Source: Ricordea florida (taxonomy: Eukaryota; Cnidaria; Anthozoa; Corallimorpharia; Ricordeidae). From it: a DNA stretch of 64,000 nucleotides. The translations under genes were made by a program, and so were the position numbers. Shown piece by piece: positions 13,401 to 25,400 of the stretch. The notes beneath the pieces are model-generated. The model was not told where the DNA came from. It saw only the letters and a program-made list of their open reading frames with translations, and searched no databases. Where the stretch lies: contig OX453275.1 of the NCBI GenBank assembly GCA_949710005.1, positions 35,254,294 through 35,318,293 on the forward strand. Direction: 5' to 3'. How positions within the stretch are numbered: the stretch's first letter is position 1; every line of letters begins with the position of its first letter.

Positions 13401-16400
13401 TGGAATAGATGGGTAATCTTTTGATGGAATGTTTGCTAACAATTGGGATGGTTGTATTTTTTCAACGTTACCAGTTTTACCTTTATTCGCGTATGACATT
13501 CTATTATCAACTATGCTGCATAAAAGTCTCAAGGGTTCTTTTATATTTATATCTATTCGAAATATTTTAAATAAAACCCCTGGCAGCCCTAAAGAATTTT
13601 GCAAACCTTGGGAAAATTTAATGTTAAATGGTTTATTGTTGATTATGTAAGCAAAATTATCTCCGATAATCATTGTTATATTTTTACCCTTTTCGCTGAG
13701 CTCAATTAATATTTTTATATCATTTATGGAATATATTCCCGGATTAAATATTACTAAAGGTTTATCTTGTTCATCAGTTATTTTTTCTTGATTCCTTAAA
13801 GTTATTGAGTTTTTTGTTTTAATATTACAATCTAAAAGTTGTAATTCACTAACGTGTTTCAGCGGTGGATCTAAATAAATCCGTGTTTCAGAATCATGCA
13901 TTGTAATACTGAACATATTGTTTTGATTACATGATATTCATCTTTTTAAATTTTATATAATCACCGTCTGTGATAAAAAACTACTTACGCTTAAGCCTGA
14001 AAATACAGGCATCTACCGAAATAGAAACCACGCTAATCCACCCACGACAACTGTCAATGCTAATATATTCTTTTCATGCTGTGTTGAGTCAATATTATTT
14101 TCGGCGGATCGGACGAAGTCCTCCCCAGCCGAGTCTGGTTTTGGTTCCTTCAGGTTTTTCTTCGTTTCAGTTCTATGAGGTAACTTTAATTTTGATGTTC
14201 CTAAACTATGAGTTATTCCAACATTTTTTGTTTCAACATTTAATGCATTATTTACTCCAAAATTCATATCTTCGGTGGCTTTCATGAGTTTGTTATTATA
14301 CCCAACCACACTTTCTGTATTTATAATCATATTACTTGGCATCAACCAAACTCCAGGAGCAACAGCTAAATCAAGCCGTAATTTAGTTTCCTGCACAGAT
14401 TGTTGGTAATTTTGAATAGATTTAGAAATATCATTTTCTATAACAGAACTTTCAAATAAAGCTTTGAATTATTGTTGTGTTTCTATTGCACCACCACCAT
14501 TACCATAAATTGGGTTTCTAGTATTAACTTGTGCTCCCAATATACAGTAAACAAAAGCTTCGGCGGATCGATTTAATCTTCCAAGCCCCGCTTTGGTGAG
14601 TCCATGTCCTTCCATAGGAATAAACCAAGCATATTTGAAATCACTAAATAGATCATTTCTAATAAACGAGATTTTATTTCCATCTCCATCCTTATAACCC
14701 TCATCAGAAAATTTATTTTGTCCAGGCCAAGTATTTGCATCATGATCATAATTTCTTACAATATATAAATTTTCATTTCCTCCTGAACTGTAATAAATAA
14801 ATTGATCTCCCAAACCATGATTTCTTCCACCTTTCCACCTAAAGTCAGAATTATTACTAACTCCAAACTCTTCGCACAATTTATTATATGCAACTTTATT
14901 ATATGGATTATTTTTTATCGAAAAAGGTTTTTCATCTGGTAAGGGAAGTTTCAATTCATACAATATTCGCCTTATTGTGAAATATATATGAAATTTTATA
15001 AAACTGCTAATTACTTTGGGATAATTTAGACTTTCAAATAGACTTATACCACAACCAGATGTTGCGCACCAAACCGCAAAGTTAAGTTGTTGTGGCCAAT
15101 GATTAAAATCTGGTTTATTCAGCCATTTTTTGCACTCCTTTGCGGAATTAAATGTTACAACCTGTGATTTAAATATGTTTCTCATATTTGCTGTGAATTT
15201 CTTAGTATTTGAAACGTATATATCTAGAAAAGTTAGAGTTTTTGTTACATCAGGTGTAAAGTCGTTGAATTCAATAGCGGGTATTGGATAAGATTGATTT
15301 GTAATTGATAAACTATTTGGAAACGAGCCAACTTTAGGTTTCTTTTCTAACCCTAAATCTCCCCATAATAATGTTTTCAAATTAGTGGAAAGATCATCAA
15401 CCCATGTTTTTCCAGTAGAATCATCATTTGACATAACTGTTGTTCCATTAACTTTCCATTTAATATATCCACCATATGAATCATTCACAAATGTAAATTT
15501 ATCAAGGTTGGCGTTTGGATATCGGGTTTTGAAATCGTCTAATAACATTTTATTCTTTGTGTTTCAATTAATCTGATCTTTAGATTAAGAATAAGATGTC
15601 AATTCACTTCTTTTCTAATTCCTGCAAAACAATTAAAACCCACATCAGTTCTCTCATATGAAATTTTTAATGTATGGTAGTTGCTCTTCCCCTCCCTTCG
15701 GTCAGTTCCTTTAATATTTCCGCTTGAACCTCTGTTCTTATCTGATTCATATTTAAGTTTTTTTCTGTATCTTTTCGAGTTTTTTGGCGGATTTCTAGTT
15801 TTAGTTTTTGAAACTTTTCCAATTCCGCTAAAATTATGGAAAATTCTTGATCGGATATAACATTATCTTTCAAAGCCTTTGAAACCAAGTCATTAATGGT
15901 GTTTAATTTTGATTTTGCTATTGCGACGGTTTGTTCATGTTTACTAACTTTATTTGAAAGTCTTTTTGAAGCCGCACCGAATCCAACCGATATTCCACCA
16001 CAAATACCTCCCACTGCTCCTAATGGAATACCGACAACAGCACCAAATCCAGTAAGGGAAGTTCCAAGTCCACTTGCAGATAGAATAACTGAAAATATCC
16101 CACTACAAACACTTATTTTTGTAAATATTCCTCTTGCTCGATTATACTTTTTCCTAACATCTTCGTAATGTTTAATTTCCTTCTCAAGATTTTGTAATAC
16201 TTCGCTTGATTTTTGCAGTCTGAAATTAACCGACTGAAGGGAGGAACTTGGATCAGAATTATTAGGTAGTTGAGGATAAATTTTATTGTAGTCATCCATA
16301 TTGTATTTTACTGATCACCGTGATATCTTTAGATCTACTTTCTCTTCTTTTTTATACTTTCCACAAAATATAGAACCACCGCCATTATCAACAACCATGC

Positions 16401-19400
16401 ATTCTCACCTAAAAATCCAATAACTTGACCAGCTGTTTTGAATAGAAAGCTTACAATCGCTCCAACCATCCCTGGTAATATTTCACTGAGTTTCTTACCA
16501 ATAGCTTTAAACCCATTCCCCACACCTTTACCTAATCTGGTTAGCCCATTAGAAAAATTAGAAACTATAGCACCAATTACTACACCAACAACACTAAAAA
16601 CAGCAAAAACTGTAAAACCATACTTTTTGAAGATATACTTTACCCTCTCTCGTAATGGTAGATTTTTAAGTATTTCTTCATTTTTACTCTCAAGATCAGC
16701 TTTTTGTTCTTGGTTGTAAGTAAAACTCTTTCTTGCTAGTTCTCTTAATTTATCATTCTCTGATTGTAATCGCTCTTTACTTTGTTCTAACTTTGATAAA
16801 TTTGACTGCCCCTTCTTATATTTGTCTATTTCATCTTTGTATAATTTTACTTCATTCAAAAGTTTCTCTTTCTGTATTTTTAATTCTATATTTTGTTTAA
16901 CAGTTGCATCAAAAAGACTTTTAATTTCCGTTTTTTCCACTTGTTGTTTCTCAGCGAATTTCCGTAGTTCTTTTTCTTTTTCTTCATATCGACTAATCTC
17001 CATAGGATATACTTTTGTGGTTGCTTCCAATCCTTGTACTACATTAAGTAATTCCATATTTTGTTCATTAGCTTCATTCAATTGTGATAAAAGATTATTA
17101 TTTTTTATAAGCAAGGATTCATAATCAGAACCTAGAGCTTTTATGATTGTTTTACCCACCTTATCAAGTTTTATTACTCCATCTTTATCAATCAATATAT
17201 GTTCTGCAGCATTTCTCTGATTACTCAATTTAACAAACAAATTACCCTCCTTATCCCATTCTGCTGTAAATGGTGAATCCAAAGGGTTGAAATCCGGAAA
17301 AAACCTTTTTATGTATTGCAAAGCTTCCATCCTATTATCATATTTATCACTAGGTAATTTAGGTCTTGCACCCTCCTTCTCATAATTCCTACTAATAAAT
17401 GAAGTTTCTTCTTTCTCATCATCATCAGGGTTAATTAGACGGGTGCTTGATGATATTGGATCCATTTCTATATTTTCTCTATCAACATCATCGTCTGGAT
17501 CAGTTGGTTCAAAGTCTGGTATTTCTTTTGGTATATCTCCTCCTTCTGCCATGATTTTTTTACTCATCAGTAAGAAATCTTTAGACCAAAAAGTTATGTT
17601 TGTAAATTATAAAAAAGAATTATAATTTAAAGATAAAAATAAAAATAAAAAAAACAATGAAATTTATAAATATTTATGATAATATTTACTATTATACACT
17701 AAGAAAATTTAATACAGAAGGAATAATTACAATTGATGACATGTTATTGTTAAGAAATATAGCAGTTAAATTAAAAGATAGAGAAAAACTAAAAGAATTA
17801 TATGAATTATTTAAAATGTTTTATATTTCCACAGGTAGTAATATAAAAATAGTAAAAATTTTTAATTTATTACATGTTGATATTAATATAAAAACTTGGG
17901 GTAAACATGTATCAAATATATAAATAATGCTTTAATTATAAAACAATTAATGTTTTTTATAATTTATAAAAATTTACTAGCAGCATACCCCAACGCTAAC
18001 ATGCCACCACCAACATATACCATTTCACCCATCTTTTGGTTTTTGCTTGGTCTATAATAATCTGCAAATTTTGGTTCGTGCATTTGAGCATACAATTCTA
18101 AAGCTTCATCTGTTTTTGAAAGATTTTTTGTTGCTTGATATTTTTCATCTTTTTTCTTCATTTCCCAATCAATTAGTTTCTGTCTATTTTCCTGATATGC
18201 AGCATAATCTTTTTGATATTTTTCTAATGCCTTATCATGTCGTATTTTCTCTGTATCTGTTTTATCACCTGAGAGATATTTTGCAAGATATGATCCACCA
18301 ACAAAGGCGGTTGCATTTAATACAGCTCCTCCTAACATCATTGCTATTGTTGCCATAATTATTTTGGTAAAATCTTTTGATCCTCTAAATATGTTTTTAG
18401 GTACATACTACCCGACAATACAACCACCCATTTAGCATAGTTTGTAATGCTTGAGGATGGGTCGTTCATAAATGATTCTCTCATTGCTTTTTTAGCTACA
18501 TATCCAACTAAAGCCGCCAATCCAATAAGGACAGCTGAATCAGTAACAGTTTTCACAAGTTTGTTTTCAGTTGACATAATTTTTTACTGTATCATTAAGA
18601 AATCTTTAGACCTTTTTAGGGTTTACATTACATCATTCCAATTTTTGGTCGATCAAGCAGCTGTGGTAATTGAGGAACTTGCGATACCGAAGGACAAGCA
18701 GGTATTCTATTTTTATTATCCTCCTTTTCAGCGGAGCTGGTCCTATGGATTTGTCGGTATCTCATAAACATATCAAATGCTGTAAACCCTATTCCAACAA
18801 TGGATAAAACAGTGGTAAAAGATAGCTCCGGAAGCCAATATTTAAATTCATTATTTGTCTTTTCTTGATTATACTCACTTTCTGTATTTTCATTTTGCAC
18901 CGCTTGTTCCCTTTCACGTTTCATTTCCCTAGCTAATGCTTCTTTAGCTTTTTTATTATATTCCGCCAGTTTCTTACCAGCAGCAACCTTTTTAGGGTCT
19001 TTCTTTTTAGAAACATTACTTTTTGTTTTTTGTTCCTCTTTGTTCCTCTTTCCTCTTTTGATTTTCATTTTCCATATCTCTTTTATATTCTACCAACATT
19101 ATTTATTTTTATATTCAATAGCCTGCTCAGTTGTGTTGGAATCATCTATATTTTTACTTGTAACTTGTTGTTTTTCTGCTTGAAGAGCGGACACAGCTCC
19201 ACTGATTTTATCTATTTTAACATGTTTAGCAACCTGGAATAATCCGCTAGCAAGTGCTGCCAATCTTCCACCTTTTAATGCTAAGAGACCTACAAAGTTT
19301 GTTAATTCACGATTAACCAAATCATCGTTCTTCAAATCAGAACAAAGAGCTTCTATATCATCAACCGGAACTAAATATGAAATAAGTTTGGAAACTAATT

Positions 19401-22400
19401 GAAGTGATGAATCTACTAACCCGCCATTAATTTTCTTACCCATCACCGCTTGGTAACGATTAAAATATTTTTCTACATCACGTTCCGATAATTTTTTTAC
19501 GTCGCCCAAACTCATATCAACCCCCAAATATTCTTTTGTTGTCCCAAGCACAGCGAGAATGGCTAGTGATTCTTGTTTTATTTCAAGTTCATCATTATCT
19601 TTTCCCTCTTTTACTTCTGTCTTTTCTTCAATGTAATCTTCAACGTTTGTCATCTTTGTTAAATCACTTCGGGTATCTCTAAATAGCAATTAAATGGGTA
19701 TCGCAAACTCAAACATAACCTAGAATATTTTTCAGTTTTCAGGAGTTGAACAAACTTTTTGCCCAATTCATAATCCAAATCACCACCATAATCTTCGAAA
19801 AACATTTTCATACCTTTCTGCGATGGATTATGGAAAGTAACAACGCAAGCCACATTTTCCCGAAATGGTTTTGCTATTGATGTCAATTGCTGGGTTAGAA
19901 CCCACATTGATAATCCGTGATGTCTGCCAGAAAATGCTAAATCTATAAATTTATTAGATCTTTTCTTCAGATCGGTGGATACAGCGCAATCATCTAGAAT
20001 TATTAGTGTATTTGTACCAGAGAATAAAGTTTGGCAATCATTTAACAATTCATTAATCTCATCGAGATTGCTTGCATCTGGTGATAATACAAAGAATCTC
20101 TTGTCCCCGCGAGCGAAATTATGATATGTTTTATTTTTAGAATAAGTTGGACAAATTAAAACAATATATTCAAAAACTTTTCGAAATGGACCGCGGAGCT
20201 GTTCAATTAGGTACTTTGTTTTCCCACAATTTGTTGGCCCAGTTATAATACAATGAAATGGGATTTTATCTCGTAAATCTTCCATGATTTTTGTATTATA
20301 ACATTATGTTTTTAGATTCTTCCTTCAGTCAGTACTTAATTGATCTCAAACTTGAATTCATTATTTCCATCATTGCATCAGCAACAACAAACATATAACA
20401 AGTTACTGTTTCTGCGGTATTTTTTGTCTTCCTTTTAATTTCTATTTTTACACCATCATGTGTATTATTTAGAGCTAGTCCTCCGCCATGAATACCATTA
20501 TCTGGGTGAGTTCTAGTATCAACCCAAAGAGCAAACTTATCCGCGTAAAAATCTTCTTCTTTTAATGAAATTTGTAAACCATCATCTCTATGAAAGCGTT
20601 TTTTCACAGATTCCCAAAGATCAGATGGAATCATACCCCTAGAGTATATTCGATTTGGTACGCCATCAACATCTATATTAACAGAAGTTATATTTGGATT
20701 ATAAAATTTTTCAGAATCTCTTAATCCTCTGACATGTTGTAGAGTAAACAAAAATAATATTCCAGTCATTGATCTTCTCGGTAAATTAATATGTTGATTA
20801 ATAACCCCATCGATGGCTACTCTAAATGTAAAAGTTTTGTGTAAAGTAATATTTTCATAAAAGAATCCTTTACCAACTTGATATGTTGATTGTGCTTCAC
20901 GCGCCAAGTATTCGCTTGAAATTGAAGAATATTCTAACTCCAAGTTTTTGATTGAATATGATGGTGTTTTAGTTGTATCAGAATAAATAAGAATATCATG
21001 AACTGGGGCTAGTGTAATCTCAAATATTAAATGATTTTCTAATGCTTTTGGATAAAAAACCCCATGATCTTTTAAAACTGGGTGATCTATTGGTATTCTA
21101 TACTTTGTATTATGAACTACAGCAAGAGCCAATTCTTTTGAATCTGAATCATCCTTATCACCCGCATTTGTTCTAAGTTTTCTCATATTTTCAGAAGAAA
21201 TACCTTGTTTTAATCTATCTTCGCGCTCTTCTTCAGTTAAAAATAAATCATGATATGTTTTAAACAGATCATATCTTTGTGTATCCTGTAATGTTTCACC
21301 CCCAAAAAGAACTTTTAATCTAGATACAAGATTCCTTCCCACATTATCAACAAGTGTATTATTTGCATGACCCCCAACATCTAAATCAAATAGAAGAGAT
21401 ACACTTCCAGGTACAATCACTAAATTCTCAGAAAGTTTTGGAATATTTATATATAATGTTTCACCAGGGTTGGCAGAGGATGGGTTTAGAGTAATTCGAT
21501 TTAATGTTGATTCTGCCTTCAAACCAAAGGGTTCTCTAGGAATTCTGTTTGGATTAATTTTTTCAGACGTCATACTTGATTTATAAGATACTTTGGCTAA
21601 CCTTTAAATGAGTTCTACCTTTACAAAAATAACGGCGGATCGAGCGAAGCTCTCCCAAGCGAAGCCCGAGCTGGGCCCGACTTTGAGTCGGATATATTAT
21701 TCAACTGAGGGATATTGGAAAGGATATTCTGCAATTCCTAAATTAGCTGAAAAGGCTAAAGTAAGTGAAAATGTGGCTAAACAATGGTTAGAGAAACAAG
21801 CAATATGGCAAATATATCTACCAGCCCCAAAATATATACCTAGACCACACTGGACTGTGGATAAACCAAATCAGATTCACCAAGCAGATTTATTATTTTT
21901 ACCTTATGATAGAGTTGGAAGAAAAACATATAAATATGCGTTAGTTGTGGTTGATATCGCCTCGAGATATAAAGATGCGGAGCCATTAACCTCAAAAGAA
22001 AGTCGAGAGATATCAGAAGCTTTTAAGAAAATATATTCTAGAAGATTGAAATACCCAAAAACATTAATGGTTGATCCAGGAAAAGAATTTATGGGTGAAG
22101 TTAGTAAACTCATGAATTACCATAATGTGAGGATACAAAGAAGTGAAGCTGGTAATCATAGAGCTCAAGCATTTGTGGAAAACGCAAACAGAATATTGGG
22201 AGAAAAATTATTTAGTCATCAATATGCGCAGGAAATGATTAGTGATGAGCGGTCAAGGGTGTGGGTGAAAAGATTACCAGCTATTCTAAAAACTTTGAAT
22301 AATATAAAAACTAGAATAACCGGTAAAGAGCCTGATGAGGCTATAAAAATGAAAGAGGTTAATATTGAACCTAAAAATTATAAACGTGTGGTGGGGCTTG

Positions 22401-25400
22401 ATGAGGTTAGGCTACCTCCAGGTGTAAAAGTTAGATATTTATTATCTCCTGGCGAACTTGAGGGTGGTGAAAAAAGACGGGCTACTGATCCTATTTGGAG
22501 TATAAAAGTTTATGATATTTCAAGAAGCGTCGTTTCACCTAATCAACCTGTTTTATATTATTTATTGGATGGGCTAAGACGTGGTTTTGTAAGGGAGGAA
22601 TTACAGGTTATTCCTTATGATACAGAACTTCCGCCTGATTCTGTTTTAGTAAGATAATGACCGTAGGCAAAAGTATTTATTAAATCTTCACAAATTATTC
22701 TCTTATCATCATCACCAGAAAGTGCAACTTTATTAACAGTTTCAGTATAAACATCATGTAATTTACTTCTTATTACTTGCATCTGTCTCATCTGCGGTTC
22801 TTTATTGAAAAGGCAATCCTTGTAATCATTAAAGCTTATGTTATTTTTTACAACTACTTTCTTCATTCCCTTACATTTCTTTTCTTCTTCGCCTTCATCC
22901 ATCCTGTAGGAATAAAGCTTTGCTCGTAGACCTACAAATTCTGCTATCTGTTGACCGCCAGCTTCATCCTTAAACTTATTGATGACTTTTTTGTTTACGA
23001 CCGTATAAATACCTGATTTATGATTTTTTGGAAAGTTGCTTGTGTCAAACTTATCCGTAACATCTTGACTTATATCTTTATAGAAATCCTCTGTTTCTAT
23101 ATCATAAGCAAGACTGTCTGTATCTGTAAACAACAATTTTGCTTTTTCACCATATTTTGGTTTTATATAATTATAATGAAAATCGTACATTATTGTTTTA
23201 CTTATATCTAGAATGCACATACCTAAATAAACTGGTTTATTAAATACTAACTTTTTTTTCTTCATATGGATAGCAACAAGATTTTCACAAAAGATAGTGC
23301 GATGATGATAGTTAGGTTTTGATATTAATTTTTTTGCATCTTTTTCATTAGTAACTAATTTAATGTCAACCCTATTTCTAATGTTTTCCATAGTTTTACC
23401 AAAAACAGAATTATTCATTAACTTGAAGAAATCTTTTTCAAAATCATTATTCGCTTTTGATCTTAGATCGGTATTCAAGTCAATATATGGTTTTAACCAA
23501 GCAGACTCTTTGAATGTAATACCTCTATGAATCTTTGTTATTTTTAATCCCAAACTTTCATAAAGTTTTAGTGTTTCATGATGAACAACATACTTTACCT
23601 TATTGTTTAGGTTTGGGATTAATTTCTCGACCTTATTAACTAAAAGCCTCTCTGGAGCAAGCGGGTAATCATTATGTAAATCATGAAGTTTAGTTGGGTA
23701 TTCTAAATTAACCTCTAGTATGCATGGCATATTTTTCCAGTATGTATAATCTTTTTCTTTCATCCATTTAAAACCGTGAGTAGGTAGTGGCCTGCTCATT
23801 GCCCCTCCATATAAATTATTTGCATCAAGATATATAATATAACTTATTATTTTGTTAATATCAAAGTTTTTCATGTATGGATTGTTTGCTTTTCCATATC
23901 TAGTAGAAATCATAGATATACCACCCCGAATACCTTTCTCAATCATAAGCAGCATATCGATGTCAGTTAGCAACTCCAAATTCACTTTTGTTAACTTTAA
24001 TACTGCATCCCAAGCTAGTCCAGGTAATGTATAATACCAAGCTGGATCCAATCCATAGTTCTTACTACAAACATCCCTAAAGTTCTCAAATACATCCGCT
24101 AAAAGTAGTACGTCTGACATAAGATATAGATCATGATATTCCCTCATTGTTTTCATATTGAAGGTTTCCCATACCTTTTTAGCATGTTGGTAATCATCTT
24201 CTGAAATATCTTTGCAGTTTAGTTTTGAGTAAAATTCCTCCTTTGGTGGAAGTTTAGTTTCATTAAGTTTATCAAACCTATCAAACCAATCATATGGAAA
24301 TATACCCTTTCTCAACAATAACTTTGATTCTTCACCTTCAAAGAAAATATTTAAGTTTTTAAAATATTCTTTTGGTAGATTAGTTACTAATTTATCTAGA
24401 CTTGTCGCCATAAATTTAAATGAATCTATGAATCTAATATCTCGCTTCACTTCAATTTGCTTACCTTCTTTATTTGTAAATGTATCAACCACAATCTGTT
24501 TTGTGAAAGAAATATACTTTTCCTCATTATTAGGTATGCATTTAATATTACCTTTTGTTGTACCAAGGTTTTTGATAAAAAGATGGGCATCATATCCAGA
24601 TAGGTTGTGAAATATTACAGGGAAGAATTTTGGAATCTTATAATTTAAGTTACATTCATTATGAGCTGCTCCTCTATACTTTCCTGTAAGGTGGCAGTGA
24701 TCTAATACCTTATCTTCTCCTAATTTTTCTTCACATATATGGCAGTGAGTAGCATTTTTATAGTCTTTTTTATCCGTTTCTGACATATCCACCGCCTTCT
24801 TATGATATTTTGTCTTATTGTAAATTTCCCTAATATCTTGCTCCAAATTTTCTATAAATATCTGCGGGATATCATCATCTGGAGATTCAGCGGTATATCT
24901 TACAAGCATGGGTGGAAATATTTTATCATCAAAAGACTTTATGAGATAACAGAATCCTGATGCTTTATGTTTCTGATATTTATTAGTATAACTTTCTCTT
25001 TCATTTGGCGAGCATGTATGTATTTTCTCTGTATAACACTCAAAGTCCGCATATACAACAAATGGCACTCGCATTTTTCTATTATAATTATTGAATTTAA
25101 TATACTTTGGATTTCCATCTTCATCTAAAGGCATTTCAATCTTAACTTCTTTATTTGTGCTGCAGTATTCTAGATGTTTTTCCAATGATTTTTCTGACTG
25201 AAATGGGTTTAAACATCTAGGGCAAAAGTACATCTTAGATTTATGTTTACTAACTTTTGCGGCTAACAATCTACTCATATTCTTTATCCAGCAATAATGA
25301 TTATTTTCATCTTCTGATATTAAAAGTAGGTTGATTAAATAACCTTTTTGCTTTTCACTTATTCTTAGTGGGTATATATCATCATTATCATATCCATAGA

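Noticed and set aside
14469-15548. Adenovirus-like protease in the 359-aa protein
   Set aside because: Cys residues follow a His closely ([18 protein letters not shown]), but the required order and spacing of His, Asp/Glu and Cys is not seen.
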